Source: Saccharomonospora marina XMU15 (GTDB lineage: Bacteria; Actinomycetota; Actinomycetes; Mycobacteriales; Pseudonocardiaceae). From it: a stretch of 64,000 nt of DNA. Shown in pieces: positions 31,455-41,362 of the stretch. The notes beneath the pieces were generated by a model. That model did no database searches, had not been told where the DNA came from, and saw nothing but the letters and a program-made list of their open reading frames with translations. The stretch's first letter is position 1. Every line of letters starts with the position of its first letter. The DNA lies in the NCBI RefSeq assembly GCF_000244955.1, contig NZ_CM001439.1, positions 5,017,234-5,081,233 of the forward strand, in the 5' to 3' direction. Made by a program: the position numbers and the translations under genes.

Positions 31455-32987
31455 ATGCCGGTTCAACGCCCCACTCCCGAGCAGCTGCGTCGAAGTGCCG
31501 AGCACTACGGGCTGCACCTGGACGCCGACGCCGTCGAGTCGTTCTCCGCACTCGTGGACGCGTCGCTGCTTTCCTACGACGCCGTCGAGGAGCTGCACGC
31601 CGCGCAGTCACCACAGCCACCGCGGCGTCAGCACAACAAGGTCGCGGACGGGGAGAATCCGCTTGGCGCCTGGTACGTCAAGACCGACATATCGTCCGAT
31701 GTAGACGGTCCGCTCAGCGGTCGCCGGGTGGCCGTCAAGGACAACATCGCGGTGGCGGGCGTCCCGATGATGAACGGCTCCAGATCGCTGGAGGGCTTCG
31801 TCCCCTCCCGCGACGCCACGGTGGTCACCAGGCTGCTGGAGGCGGGAGCGACCATCGCGGGCAAGGCCGTGTGTGAGGACCTGTGCTTCTCCGGCGCCAG
31901 CCACACCAGCGCAACCGGCCCGGTGCGCAACCCGTGGGATCCGACACGGACCAGCGGAGGCTCCTCCAGCGGCAGCGCCGCCCTCGTGGCCTCGGCGGAG
32001 GTCGACCTGGCGATCGGTGGCGACCAGGGCGGCTCGGTGCGCATCCCCAGCTCGTTCTGCGGCACGGTGGGACACAAACCCACCCACGGACTGGTGCCCT
32101 ACACCGGAGCGTTTCCGATCGAGCTCACCATCGACCACCTCGGACCCATCACCAAGACGGTGGCCGACGCCGCGCTGATGCTGTCGGTGCTGGCGGGCAC
32201 CGACGGCCACGATCCGCGCCAGCCGGACGGCCTGCGGCCACAGGACTACGTCGCCGCGCTGGATTCCGGGGTCGCCGGGTTGCGGGTCGGGGTGGTCGAG
32301 GAGGGCTTCGGTATCCCCGGTCTTTCCGACCCCGCGGTGGACGAGGTCGTGCGCGCGGCGGTGGCGCGGCTGGCCGAGGCGGGCATGGAGGTGTCGCCGG
32401 TCAGCGTCCCGTGGCACCGGCACGGAATGCACATCTGGAACGTGGTGGCCACCGAGGGAGCCGCCTACCAGATGCTCGACGGCAACGGCTACGGACTCAA
32501 CTGGGACGGCAGCTACGACCCCGAACTGATGGCCCACTACGGCCGCAACCGGGTGGAGCGCGCGGACCAACTCTCCGAGACGGTCAAGTTGGTGGCGTTG
32601 TGCGGGCACTACAGCCTCACCAACTACCAGGGCAGGCACTACGCGATGGCACGTAACCTGGCGAACTCGCTACGACAGGACTACGACCGCGCGTTGCGCT
32701 CCTTCGACGTGCTCGTGATGCCGACCCTGCCCTACACCGCCACCCCGCTGGTCACCGAGCAGGACACCCGCGAGACCTACGTGGAGCGGGCGCTGACAAT
32801 GATCGCCAACACGGCGCCGCTGGACGTGAGCGGTCACCCGGCCATCAGCGTTCCCGCGGGGTTGAGCGAAGGGCTGCCGGTGGGGTTGATGCTCGTCGGC
32901 AAGCGGTTCGACGACGCGACGCCGCTGCGGGTGGCGCACGCCTTCGAGCAACTCGTCGGCGGGTTCGCCGAACCGCCGAGGCCCTAG
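31455..32987 (+). CDS. Amidase-signature-family amidohydrolase
   Basis: A 510-residue amidase-signature enzyme. The Ser-Ser-Lys triad is visible: Lys in RVAVKDNIAVAG, the cis-Ser in SGGSSSGSAALVA, and the nucleophile Ser in GGDQGGSVRIPSS. The N-terminal ~85-residue helical region resembles nitrile-hydratase-linked amidases, but no nitrile hydratase genes are nearby. AGGAGG lies 6 bp before ATG 31455. It converges with the membrane hydrolase (4-bp stop overlap). The substrate amide is unknown. Confidence 0.85.
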   Translation: MPVQRPTPEQLRRSAEHYGLHLDADAVESFSALVDASLLSYDAVEELHAAQSPQPPRRQHNKVADGENPLGAWYVKTDISSDVDGPLSGRRVAVKDNIAVAGVPMMNGSRSLEGFVPSRDATVVTRLLEAGATIAGKAVCEDLCFSGASHTSATGPVRNPWDPTRTSGGSSSGSAALVASAEVDLAIGGDQGGSVRIPSSFCGTVGHKPTHGLVPYTGAFPIELTIDHLGPITKTVADAALMLSVLAGTDGHDPRQPDGLRPQDYVAALDSGVAGLRVGVVEEGFGIPGLSDPAVDEVVRAAVARLAEAGMEVSPVSVPWHRHGMHIWNVVATEGAAYQMLDGNGYGLNWDGSYDPELMAHYGRNRVERADQLSETVKLVALCGHYSLTNYQGRHYAMARNLANSLRQDYDRALRSFDVLVMPTLPYTATPLVTEQDTRETYVERALTMIANTAPLDVSGHPAISVPAGLSEGLPVGLMLVGKRFDDATPLRVAHAFEQLVGGFAEPPRP

Positions 32988-33769
32988 CCACCTGCCTCGG
33001 CGGAGCCTGCCGCGAGGACGTCCTGCACGAACCCGACGAGCGCGTTCCACACGCCCGGCAGCAGCAGCACTCCGAGCACAGCGAAAGCCGGGAACAGCAC
33101 CTTCGTCTCCACGGTCTTTCCGGTGCGAAACCGCAACCACGCGGGTGGGCGCAGCTCGTACCACGTTTCCCCCGCGATGGGCACTGGAAACAGGAACGGG
33201 CAGCCCGACTCGGTGAGCGCGTCGCCGAGGCAGTGCGTGAAGCAGCCTGCAGCCACCGCGATGCCAAGCCAACCCGACACGGTGTCGAGCTGGGCCAGCA
33301 CGCCGGGGCTGTTCTCGTGGACCCACCACACCACACCGGCTCCGGCGACCGGGAACAGCCAGTCGCCCAACGCGTCCTCGGCGAGCAGCAACCCCAGCAC
33401 GACCACACCAGCCACCGCCCACGGGCCGCCCGCCGCCGTGCCAACCGCCGTCGCGGCTCCGAGCGCGGCGGCGAACAACAGTGTGTGCGAAAGATGCCGG
33501 TGCGTACCCTTGACCCGCTCGTCCCTCGGCCCCTTCGTCACCGCGTACAACCCGGCGGAGGCCTTGCGCAGCAACCACGACAGGGCACCGGTCAGCGGCC
33601 CGAGCAGTTTGGAGGCTCTGGCATGCGGGTGATCCAGGTCCGGCAGTAACGCGAAACCAGCGGTGGTCGACGCGAACACCACCACCTGCGCCACCGAGGT
33701 GAGGCCGATGGCGGGCGCGAGACCGAGCCCCGCACACCACCCGGTGAGCGCATGGGTTCGACCCATCAT
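32984..33769 (-). CDS. YdjM-type integral membrane putative metal-dependent hydrolase (DUF457)
   Basis: A 261-residue polytopic membrane protein of the LexA-binding/YdjM family. It begins MMGRTHALTGWCAGLGLA and has the His/Asp signature ALLPDLDHPHARASK, then HRHLSHTLLFA and THCLGDALTESGC. About five hydrophobic segments are visible. ATG 33769 is used because GGAGG lies 9 bp upstream; TTG 33793 is an alternative. The physiological substrate of this family is not established. Confidence 0.8.
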   Translation of the reverse strand: MMGRTHALTGWCAGLGLAPAIGLTSVAQVVVFASTTAGFALLPDLDHPHARASKLLGPLTGALSWLLRKASAGLYAVTKGPRDERVKGTHRHLSHTLLFAAALGAATAVGTAAGGPWAVAGVVVLGLLLAEDALGDWLFPVAGAGVVWWVHENSPGVLAQLDTVSGWLGIAVAAGCFTHCLGDALTESGCPFLFPVPIAGETWYELRPPAWLRFRTGKTVETKVLFPAFAVLGVLLLPGVWNALVGFVQDVLAAGSAEAGG

Positions 33770-33957
33770 GGCTGACACCCTCCGGCACAACAAACCTGCA
33801 AGATCGCAACAGTCTCCCCGAGCCGGCCATCGAGATGATCATCGGGGCGGCCGAAAGCCCTACGAAAGTCGGAAATTTCGGCTTTTCGCGCCCAGATGTG
33901 AAACGTTGATCGGGCCCGTGGAGATCACTCGGGCGCGTGCTGGCGGGAGGTCACATC

Positions 33958-36900
33958 GTGACGAAACGACGTTGGTTGAGACGGGCCGGTGTCACCGCGG
34001 CCGTCACCGTGGTGGCGGCAGCAACCACCTTCGGGCTGGGAGCGGCACCGGTGTCCGGTCAGCAGGATCGGCCGGCCGGTCCCGGCGACGAGCGGCAACT
34101 CGACGAACAGGACCGGATGCTCGTGGAGCAGGCGGAACGGGCCGGGAAGACACGGGTCACCCTGCTGGTCGCGGCACAGCGAGGGCGTGCCGACGCCGCG
34201 GCGGGTGAGCTGCGCTCCATCGGCGGCGTGGTCCGCTCCACCGACGCGAAACTCGACTACCTCAAGGTCACCGTCCCCATCGAGGAAGCCGAACGCGCAC
34301 CGAAGCTGCGTTCGGTGGCGGCGGTGGACGTCGACGGGCTCGTCCGAAGGGACGAGCCCGCTCCCGTCGGCGCGACCGACCCACTGCCCCAGCCCGCGCC
34401 GGACGCGGACACCCCGAAGGCCAACCCCTACCTGCCGACGCAGGACACCAACGCCGCGCGGTTCGGTGAGCGCTTCCCGTTCTGGGACGGCAGGGGCACC
34501 ACCATCGCGGTACTGGATACGGGTGTCGACCTGGAACACCCCGCGCTGGCGACCACGAGCACCGGCAAGCGCAAGATCGTGGACTGGTACACGGCGAACT
34601 CGCCGACCTCCGGCGACGGCACCTGGGTGCGGCTTTCGGACGAGCCGGTTTCCGGCACCTTCACCTCCGAGGGGCGGGAATGGGTCGCGCCATCGGGCAC
34701 GCACCGGTTCGGGCTGTTCTCCGAGGTCGCCGGTGACCTCGGCTCGGCGCAGAGCGAGACCGAGGGCGACGTGAACCGCGACGGCGACAGCGCCGACAGC
34801 TGGGGTGTGCTGCTGGACACCCACACCGCGGCGGTGCGGGTCGACCTCGACGGCGACGGCGACTTCACCGACGAGCAGCCGATGACCGACTACAAGAACG
34901 ACCACGACGTCGGCTTCTTCGGTGTCGACAACCCGGCGACCGGGGTGCTCGACCGGATCCCGTTCGTGGTGCAGACCGACCAGCCCGGCTACGTCAACAT
35001 CGGCATCGCCGGTGCGGCTCACGGTTCGCACGTCGCGGGTATCGCGGCGGGTAACGACCTGTTCGGCGGCGCCATGGACGGCGCGGCCCCCGGCGCGCGG
35101 CTGATGTCGGTGAAGGTCTGCCTGACCACCCCTTCCTGCACCGCGAGCGGGCTGATCGACGGCGTGGTCTATGCCGCCGCCAACGGCGCGGACGTCGTCA
35201 ACATCTCCATCGGCGGGCTGCCCGCGCTCAACGACGGCAACAATGCCCGCGCCGAGCTGTACAACCGGGTCATCGAGACCTACAACGTCCAGTTGTTCAT
35301 CTCGGCCGGAAACAGCGGGGCGGGCGCCAACTCCGTCGGCGACCCGTCCGTGGCCACCGACGCGGTCAGCGTCGGCTCCTACATCACCGACGACACCTGG
35401 CTGTCGAACTACGGTTCGGCCTCGCCGCGCCAGGAAAGCCTGCACCCGTTCTCCTCGCGGGGGCCGCGCGAGGACGGCGGCTTCAAACCCAACCTGGTGG
35501 CACCCGGCGCCGCGGTCTCGACAATCCCGCGCTGGCAGGAAGGTTCGCCGGTGCCGGGCACCTACGAGCTGCCCGCCGGGTACGGCATGTTCAACGGCAC
35601 CTCGATGGCGGCCCCGCAGGCGACCGGCGCGGCGGCGCTGCTGGTCAGCGCGTACAAGGCGACCCACAACGGCAACCGCCCGCCGGTGGCCACGCTGCGC
35701 TCGGCGCTGGCCTCCACCGCCAGGTTCGTCGAAGGCATCCCCGCGTACGCGCAGGGGGCCGGGCTGATCGACACCTTCCGGGCGCTCACCTCGCTGCGTG
35801 GTGAGCGGCAGCAGACGGTCATCACCTCGGTGCCGGTCGACACGGTGCTTTCCGACCAGCTCGCCACACCCGGCACCGGCGTGGGCATCCACGACCGCGA
35901 GGGCGTGACCGTCGGCAAGGCATACACGCGCACCTACACCCTTACCAGGACCACGGGTCCGGACCGATCGCCGCGCTACCGCGTGAGCTGGGTGGGCAAC
36001 GACGGCACCTTCGCGGCGCAGGGCAGCCTGCGGCTTCCGCTGAACCAGCCGGTGAAGTTGAACGTGCGGATCAACCCCGCCACGGCGGGCACCCACTCGG
36101 CGCTGTTGCGGCTGGACGATCCCCGCACGGTCGGCATCGACGTACAGACGATGAACACCGTGTTCGCGCCACTGGACTTCACCGAGGACAACGGCTTCAC
36201 GGCCTCGGCGTCCGGCACGGTACAGCGAAACCAGGTCGGCAGCGTGTTCGTGCGGGTGCCCGAGGGCACCAGCTCGTTGCGCGTCGACATGGCGGCGGGC
36301 GGGCCGCCCGGCGCGGGCCAGGTGCGGTTCGTGCGCTACGACCCGACCGGGGTGCCGTTGGACTCGACCTCCTCACTGGTGTGCTACAACCCCGACGCCG
36401 GGGGCGGCTGCCCGACAGGCTCGGCGACCAGCCGGGTGGTCAGCGACCCGATGCCCGGCGTGTGGGAACTGGTCGTGGAGGCACGGCGGACCTCGGACAC
36501 CGACTCGGCGCCGTGGCGACTCACCGCGGCCGTGCAGGGCACGACGATCAGCCCGAACCCCGATGTGCTCGGAGAAGCCGTGCAGGGTGAGCCGATCGCA
36601 CGCGAGTACACGGTCGCCAACACGCTCGGCGAGTTCACCGGACGGCTCACCGGAGGCCCGCTCGACAGCGCACGGCTGGCGCGGCCGACGATCGGCGACG
36701 GCGAGTCCCAGTCACACGACCTCACGGTGCCGCAGGGTGCGACGGAGTTGACGGCCACGATCGGCGGCACCTCGGACGGCGGAGCCGACCTCGATCTGAT
36801 CGTCTACGACTGCACCAGCGGCACGTGTGAGCTGGCCGGGTTCAGTGCCGACGGCGACTCCGAGGAGTCGGTGACGATCAGCGACCCGGCGCCCGGTGCG

Positions 36901-37179
36901 TGGCGGGTCCTCGTCGACGGCTACGCGGTACCGGCCGGGAGCACGGAGTACGACTATCTCGACCTGTTCGCCGCGCCCGGCCTCGGCGAGGTGGAGGCCA
37001 CCGACGCCGACGCGGCACGACCCACCGGCTCGACCTGGACCGTGCCTGGCCGGGTCACCGCGACCGGTCAGCCCGGCGACGGCCGGGTGCTGCGTGGTTC
37101 GGTGACGGTGCGGACGGCCGACGACCAGCGGGTCGGCTCCGGGGTGGTGATCGTGGAGTCCGTGACGCCGAGAACATGA
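33958..37179 (+). CDS. Large secreted subtilisin-like (S8) protease
   Basis: A 1073-residue protease. A signal peptide (VTKRRWLRRAGVTAAVTVV to GAAPVSG) is followed by a propeptide (~45-120). The catalytic domain has Asp187 in IAVLDTGVD, His355 in AHGSHVAG and Ser549 in GTSMAAPQATGAA. A ~165-residue insert separates Asp and His and contains GDVNRDGDSADSW and VDLDGDGDFTDEQ, two calcium-loop-like DxDxDG motifs. The ~450-residue C-terminal part looks like Fn3/jelly-roll domains, as in tripeptidyl-peptidase II-like subtilases. GTG 33958 has GGGAGG 7 bp upstream; GTG 33937 is less likely. Confidence 0.85.
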   Translation: MTKRRWLRRAGVTAAVTVVAAATTFGLGAAPVSGQQDRPAGPGDERQLDEQDRMLVEQAERAGKTRVTLLVAAQRGRADAAAGELRSIGGVVRSTDAKLDYLKVTVPIEEAERAPKLRSVAAVDVDGLVRRDEPAPVGATDPLPQPAPDADTPKANPYLPTQDTNAARFGERFPFWDGRGTTIAVLDTGVDLEHPALATTSTGKRKIVDWYTANSPTSGDGTWVRLSDEPVSGTFTSEGREWVAPSGTHRFGLFSEVAGDLGSAQSETEGDVNRDGDSADSWGVLLDTHTAAVRVDLDGDGDFTDEQPMTDYKNDHDVGFFGVDNPATGVLDRIPFVVQTDQPGYVNIGIAGAAHGSHVAGIAAGNDLFGGAMDGAAPGARLMSVKVCLTTPSCTASGLIDGVVYAAANGADVVNISIGGLPALNDGNNARAELYNRVIETYNVQLFISAGNSGAGANSVGDPSVATDAVSVGSYITDDTWLSNYGSASPRQESLHPFSSRGPREDGGFKPNLVAPGAAVSTIPRWQEGSPVPGTYELPAGYGMFNGTSMAAPQATGAAALLVSAYKATHNGNRPPVATLRSALASTARFVEGIPAYAQGAGLIDTFRALTSLRGERQQTVITSVPVDTVLSDQLATPGTGVGIHDREGVTVGKAYTRTYTLTRTTGPDRSPRYRVSWVGNDGTFAAQGSLRLPLNQPVKLNVRINPATAGTHSALLRLDDPRTVGIDVQTMNTVFAPLDFTEDNGFTASASGTVQRNQVGSVFVRVPEGTSSLRVDMAAGGPPGAGQVRFVRYDPTGVPLDSTSSLVCYNPDAGGGCPTGSATSRVVSDPMPGVWELVVEARRTSDTDSAPWRLTAAVQGTTISPNPDVLGEAVQGEPIAREYTVANTLGEFTGRLTGGPLDSARLARPTIGDGESQSHDLTVPQGATELTATIGGTSDGGADLDLIVYDCTSGTCELAGFSADGDSEESVTISDPAPGAWRVLVDGYAVPAGSTEYDYLDLFAAPGLGEVEATDADAARPTGSTWTVPGRVTATGQPGDGRVLRGSVTVRTADDQRVGSGVVIVESVTPRT

Positions 37180-37225
37180 CGCGCAGCCGGGCTAGCCATC
37201 GCCGGTAGCTGGGTACCCGCAGGGC

Positions 37226-38653
37226 ATGGCCGCGGAGCTGGAGGAGTACAGGCGCAAACGGCGTGCGGGCCGCACGCCGGAACCGCTGCCCGACCGTGCC
37301 CACCCGGACGGGGGCGGCGACGACACCTTCGTGATCCACGAGCATCACGCCAGCCGGCTGCACTGGGACGTGCGGCTGGAACGCGAAGGGGTGCTGGTGT
37401 CGTTCGCCGTCCCCAAGGGGCTACCCACCGAGCCGAACACTCCTCGACTTGCCGTGCACACCGAGGACCACCCGATGGAGTACGCGACGTTCTCCGGGGA
37501 GATTCCCAAGGGCGAGTACGGCGCGGGCACGATGACCATCTGGGATCGCGGGCGCTACGAGACGCTGAAATGGACCGACCGCGAGGTGTCGGTCGTGCTG
37601 CACGGAAGGCGGGCCCGTGGCAAGTTCGTCTTCTTCCGCAGCGGCGACAACTGGCAGGTGATCCGCTCGGGGGCGACCGACGACCCCGACTGGACTCCGC
37701 TTCCAGACAAGCTGGCGCCCATGCTCGCCGTCCAGGGCAGGCTTCCGGCGACCGAGGCCGACGCGGAGTGGGCTTACGAGTTCAAGTGGGACGGGGTCCG
37801 CGCCCTCGCCAGGGTGGAGGGCGGCAGGCTGACGCTGCTCTCCCGTAGTGGTTCGGACGTCACCGCCACCTATCCCGAACTGAAGGCTCTCGGCGAGCAA
37901 CTCGCAAGCACGCAGGCCTGGCTCGACGGCGAAATCGTGGCCCTGCACGAGGGGAGGCCGAGCTTCGAGGCGCTGCAGAGCAGGATGCACGCCGGTGAAC
38001 GCAGGGCGAGGCAACTGTCCCGGCACCGGCCCGTCACCTACCTGATCTTCGACCTGCTGCATCTGGACGGCCGCTCCACCCTTTCGCTGCCGTACCGGCA
38101 ACGCAGGCAACTGCTCGAGGGCCTCGAACTGGCGGGACCGAACTGGCAGGTCTCTCCGAGCTTCGCGGGCGGCGGAGCCGCGGTGGTGGAGGCGGCAGCC
38201 GAGCAGCGGCTCGAGGGCGTGCTGGCCAAGCGACTCGACTCCCCCTACACGCCCGGCAGGCGCAGCGCGTGCTGGCTCAAGATCACCGAACTGCGAACGC
38301 TCGAGGTTGTGATCGGAGGCTGGCGGCCCGGCGAGGGCAGTCGTGCGCAAAGCATCGGTTCGCTGCTGCTCGGCCTGCCCGACGAGGGCGGTCTGCGTTA
38401 CATCGGGCAGGTGGGTTCTGGGCTCGACGAGGAGACGCTGCGCACTTTGACGGCGCAGTTGCGGCGGCTGCGACGCAAGACCCCGCCGTTTCGGTCGGGG
38501 CTGCCGAAACAACGGGTGAGGGGGGTCAACTGGGTCAGCCCGAAGCTCGTCGCCGAGGTGACTTTCAAGGACTGGACCGGTGACGGGAGGCTTCGCGCAC
38601 CGGTGTGGCGCGGGCTGCGCCCCGACCGCCGCGCGGAGGAGTTGATCCGATGA
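37226..38653 (+). CDS. ligD: ATP-dependent DNA ligase with N-terminal 3'-phosphoesterase domain (LigD-type)
   Basis: A 475-residue protein. Residues ~30-155 are a LigD phosphoesterase (FVIHEHHASRLHWDVRLE and EIPKGEYGAGTM). Residues ~160-470 are an ATP-dependent ligase with nucleotidyl Lys187 in EFKWDGVRA, motif III YLIFDLLHLDG and motif IV EGVLAKRLDSPY. It lacks the polymerase domain, which is encoded by the next gene (4-bp ATGA overlap). Together they would provide the end-processing and sealing functions of bacterial NHEJ. No ku gene is in the window. Confidence 0.9.
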   Translation: MAAELEEYRRKRRAGRTPEPLPDRAHPDGGGDDTFVIHEHHASRLHWDVRLEREGVLVSFAVPKGLPTEPNTPRLAVHTEDHPMEYATFSGEIPKGEYGAGTMTIWDRGRYETLKWTDREVSVVLHGRRARGKFVFFRSGDNWQVIRSGATDDPDWTPLPDKLAPMLAVQGRLPATEADAEWAYEFKWDGVRALARVEGGRLTLLSRSGSDVTATYPELKALGEQLASTQAWLDGEIVALHEGRPSFEALQSRMHAGERRARQLSRHRPVTYLIFDLLHLDGRSTLSLPYRQRRQLLEGLELAGPNWQVSPSFAGGGAAVVEAAAEQRLEGVLAKRLDSPYTPGRRSACWLKITELRTLEVVIGGWRPGEGSRAQSIGSLLLGLPDEGGLRYIGQVGSGLDEETLRTLTAQLRRLRRKTPPFRSGLPKQRVRGVNWVSPKLVAEVTFKDWTGDGRLRAPVWRGLRPDRRAEELIR

Positions 38654-39555
38654 CCGGGCCGCTTGTCGAGATCGAGGGCCGCAGGCTGCGCCTTTCCAAT
38701 CTGGAGAAGGTGCTGTACCCGCAAGCCGAGTTCACCAAGGGCGAAGTGATCGACTACTACGTCCGCGTCGCGCCGGTACTACTACCGCACATCAGAGACC
38801 GGCCGTTGACGCTGAAACGCTATCCGGACGGCGTCGAGAAGAATTCGTTCTTCGAGAAGAACGTGTCACGGCACGCGCCCGAATGGGTGCGTACGGTGCG
38901 CATCGAGACCCCGGGCAGCTCCAGGGGCTCGGAATACTCCGACTACGCACTCGTGCAGGACCTGCCCACCCTGGTCTGGGTCGCCCACCTGGCGAGCTTG
39001 GAGCTGCATGTTCCACAGTGGACTGTGGGGCCACGCGACGGCAGGAGGAATCCCGACCTGCTCGTCTTCGACCTCGACCCGGGAGCTCCGGCGACCATTG
39101 TCGAATGCTGCAGGGTAGCGGTTCGGCTGCGCGAGGTGCTCGAGGCGGACGGGCTCGCGGTGCGCGCGAAGACCAGTGGATCCAAGGGGCTGCAGCTCTA
39201 CTCTCCGGTGCGCACCAACTCGCCCGAACGCACCAGCCAGTACGCCAAGGCGGTGGCCGAGGCGCTCGCGCGGGAGCAGCCGGACCTGATCGTCTCCCGG
39301 ATGGCGAAGAACCTGCGCCCGGGCAAGGTTTTCATCGACTGGAGCCAGAACAACCCCAAGAAGACGACGGTGGCCCCATACTCGCTGCGGGCAAGGCCCG
39401 CTCCCACCGTGTCCACGCCGTTGACCTGGCAGGAGGTTGCGGGTGTCCGGCATGCGTCCGATGTGGTCTTCACCGCGGCGGACGTGCTGGCGCGCGTCGA
39501 GGAATTCGGCGATCTGTTCGAGCCGCTGCTCAGCGGCGATCGGCCCCGGCTGTGA
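38650..39555 (+). CDS. LigD-type NHEJ polymerase/primase domain protein
   Basis: A 301-residue AEP-superfamily polymerase corresponding to the stand-alone LigD polymerase domain. The conserved metal motif is LLVFDLDPG, with phosphate-binding KTSGSKGLQLYSPV and the late Asp in KVFIDWSQNNPKKTT. It is translationally coupled to the PE-ligase gene. In mycobacteria these domains are one polypeptide, so this is a split arrangement. Confidence 0.9.
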   Translation: MTGPLVEIEGRRLRLSNLEKVLYPQAEFTKGEVIDYYVRVAPVLLPHIRDRPLTLKRYPDGVEKNSFFEKNVSRHAPEWVRTVRIETPGSSRGSEYSDYALVQDLPTLVWVAHLASLELHVPQWTVGPRDGRRNPDLLVFDLDPGAPATIVECCRVAVRLREVLEADGLAVRAKTSGSKGLQLYSPVRTNSPERTSQYAKAVAEALAREQPDLIVSRMAKNLRPGKVFIDWSQNNPKKTTVAPYSLRARPAPTVSTPLTWQEVAGVRHASDVVFTAADVLARVEEFGDLFEPLLSGDRPRL

Positions 39556-39736
39556 CGGCGGCGCTTTCAGGGCCGATATGCGTTCGGCCGAATGGTGTGA
39601 CACATACCGCAGGTCGATATCAGGTTATCGCCGTCCGTACCAGCGGACGGACCGTCCGTTATGTCCTCGCGACAAAAAATGTGATCCGGCTCCGCATGGC
39701 GGGCTTTCGAGCCTGCCGGGAATCCGTGACGGGACT
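39556..39736. other. Intergenic region before phosphatase gene
   Basis: 181 bp without an ORF. A hairpin GTCCG-TACCAG-CGGAC is visible near 39634-39649, followed by the further inverted copy CCGTCCG. No convincing promoter was recognised. Confidence 0.3.
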
Positions 39737-41362
39737 ATGCTCGCCCACATGCCATGGGCGGTCGAGACAGACGGCGCCGAGGGCCGCCTGCGCCAGATCG
39801 AGGCGGTCACCGACACGGCGCTTGCCCACCTCAGCGTGGAGGAGCTGCTGCAGGAGCTGCTGAACCGGGTGTGCGACGCCCTCGATGCCGACACCGCCAC
39901 CGTGCTGCTTGTCGATGCCGACGGCCAGCAACTGCTCGCGACGGCATCCTGCGGCATAGAGGAAGAAGTACACCAGGGCTTTCGCGTTCCCATCGGCGAG
40001 GGGTTCGCCGGAAAGATCGCCGCCGAGCGCAAGCCCCTCGTCCTGGAACACATCGATCCGGACACCGTCGTCAACCCGTTACTGTGGGACAAGGGCCTGG
40101 TTTCACTGGCCGGTGTGCCCCTGCTCGCCGAGGGGGAACTGATCGGCGTGCTGCATGTCGGCACACTACGGGCAAGGACGTTCACCGACGAGGATGTGAG
40201 ACTGCTGCGACTTGTGGCCGACCGCATCGCGCTCGCCGCGAAGACGCGGATCTTGCAGGCGGAGCGGGCCGCCGCCTCGGCACTGCAACGGTCCCTGCTG
40301 CCGGGCCGACTTCCTGATGTCTCCGGGCTGGAGTTCTGCTCGCGATACGTGCCTGGTGAGGACGTCGGGGTGAGCGGCGACTGGTACGACGCCTTCACGC
40401 TGCCGTCGGGTTGGCTGTGCATCGCGATCGGGGACGTGGTGGGCAAGGGTTTGCCCGCGGCGACGGTGATGAGTCGGATGCGCACAGCTACCCGTTCCTA
40501 CGCTCTCGAAGCGAGCGACCCCGCCGACGTGCTCTCCAGGCTCGACCGCCACATGCGCCATTTCGAGCCGGACTCGATGGCCACGATCGCCTACGCCATG
40601 TGGGAACCGTCACTGGAGCGCATGCACCTGTCGCTGGCAGGGCATCTCGCTCCCGTGCTGGCCGTGCCCGGCGAGGAGTCGACGATGCCGGAAGTGCCCG
40701 TCGACCCGCCCATCGGCGCGGGCTTTCCGACGTATCACCGCCGCACCACGATCATCGACATCCCCTACGGCACGACGGTCTGTTTCTACACCGACGGTCT
40801 GGTGGAGCGAAGGGACCGGCCACTGGACGACGGCCTCCGGCTGCTGCGGCAACACGTCCGAGCGGGGCCCGCACAGGCGACGTGTGCGAGGGTGCTGAGC
40901 GGGCTCGTCGGTAACCGGCCCGCTACCGACGACATCGCCGTACTCGCGATGCGCAGGCAGGACCTGCACGACGTGCGTCGGACGGAACTCGAACTGGACG
41001 CGGTGCCGGAGTCGCTGGCGGAGTTGCGCACGGCGCTTCGCAGGTGGCTGCCGACTGTGGGCGCCTCCGAGGACGACGTTTCCGACCTGCTGGTGGCGGC
41101 CGGGGAAGCGGCTGCCAACGTGATCGAGCACGCCTACGGGCCCGGTGGCGGCAAGTACACGGTGTGCTCGGACTACCGTGACGGCGAGGTCCGCATCACG
41201 ATCAGCGACACCGGTACCTGGCGTTCACCGAGAGGCGCGCACCGGGGACGCGGCACCGAGCTGATGCGCCAGCTCTGCGACGAGGTGTCGGTGCTGCACC
41301 ACGACGGCGCGGGCACGGACGTCTACCTGGCCAAGCGTCTTCACGGAGCTGACTCGCAATGA
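39737..41362 (+). CDS. GAF-SpoIIE phosphatase-HATPase fusion (Rsb-type partner-switching regulator)
   Basis: A 541-residue cytoplasmic signalling protein. The GAF domain spans ~25-175. The PP2C/SpoIIE phosphatase spans ~185-385 (SGDWYDAF, IGDVVGKGLPAA, YTDGLVERRDRPLDDG, TDDIAVLAMR). A C-terminal RsbW-like HATPase is at ~400-535 (AAGEAAANVIEHAYGP, ISDTGTWRSPRGAHRGRG). This couples a sensor, an RsbU-like phosphatase and an anti-sigma-like kinase in one chain. It overlaps the STAS gene by 4 nt. ATG 39737 or 39749 could be the start. No sigma factor of the SigB family is adjacent. Confidence 0.85.
   Translation: MLAHMPWAVETDGAEGRLRQIEAVTDTALAHLSVEELLQELLNRVCDALDADTATVLLVDADGQQLLATASCGIEEEVHQGFRVPIGEGFAGKIAAERKPLVLEHIDPDTVVNPLLWDKGLVSLAGVPLLAEGELIGVLHVGTLRARTFTDEDVRLLRLVADRIALAAKTRILQAERAAASALQRSLLPGRLPDVSGLEFCSRYVPGEDVGVSGDWYDAFTLPSGWLCIAIGDVVGKGLPAATVMSRMRTATRSYALEASDPADVLSRLDRHMRHFEPDSMATIAYAMWEPSLERMHLSLAGHLAPVLAVPGEESTMPEVPVDPPIGAGFPTYHRRTTIIDIPYGTTVCFYTDGLVERRDRPLDDGLRLLRQHVRAGPAQATCARVLSGLVGNRPATDDIAVLAMRRQDLHDVRRTELELDAVPESLAELRTALRRWLPTVGASEDDVSDLLVAAGEAAANVIEHAYGPGGGKYTVCSDYRDGEVRITISDTGTWRSPRGAHRGRGTELMRQLCDEVSVLHHDGAGTDVYLAKRLHGADSQ

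Noticed and set aside
31455-32987. Amidase as part of a nitrile hydratase operon
   Set aside because: No nitrile hydratase alpha/beta or activator genes occur on either side.
33925-36096. A 723-codon ORF antisense to the subtilase
   Set aside because: It is a high-GC shadow frame with Arg/Gly/Val-rich composition and no motifs. The plus-strand protease has a complete catalytic triad.
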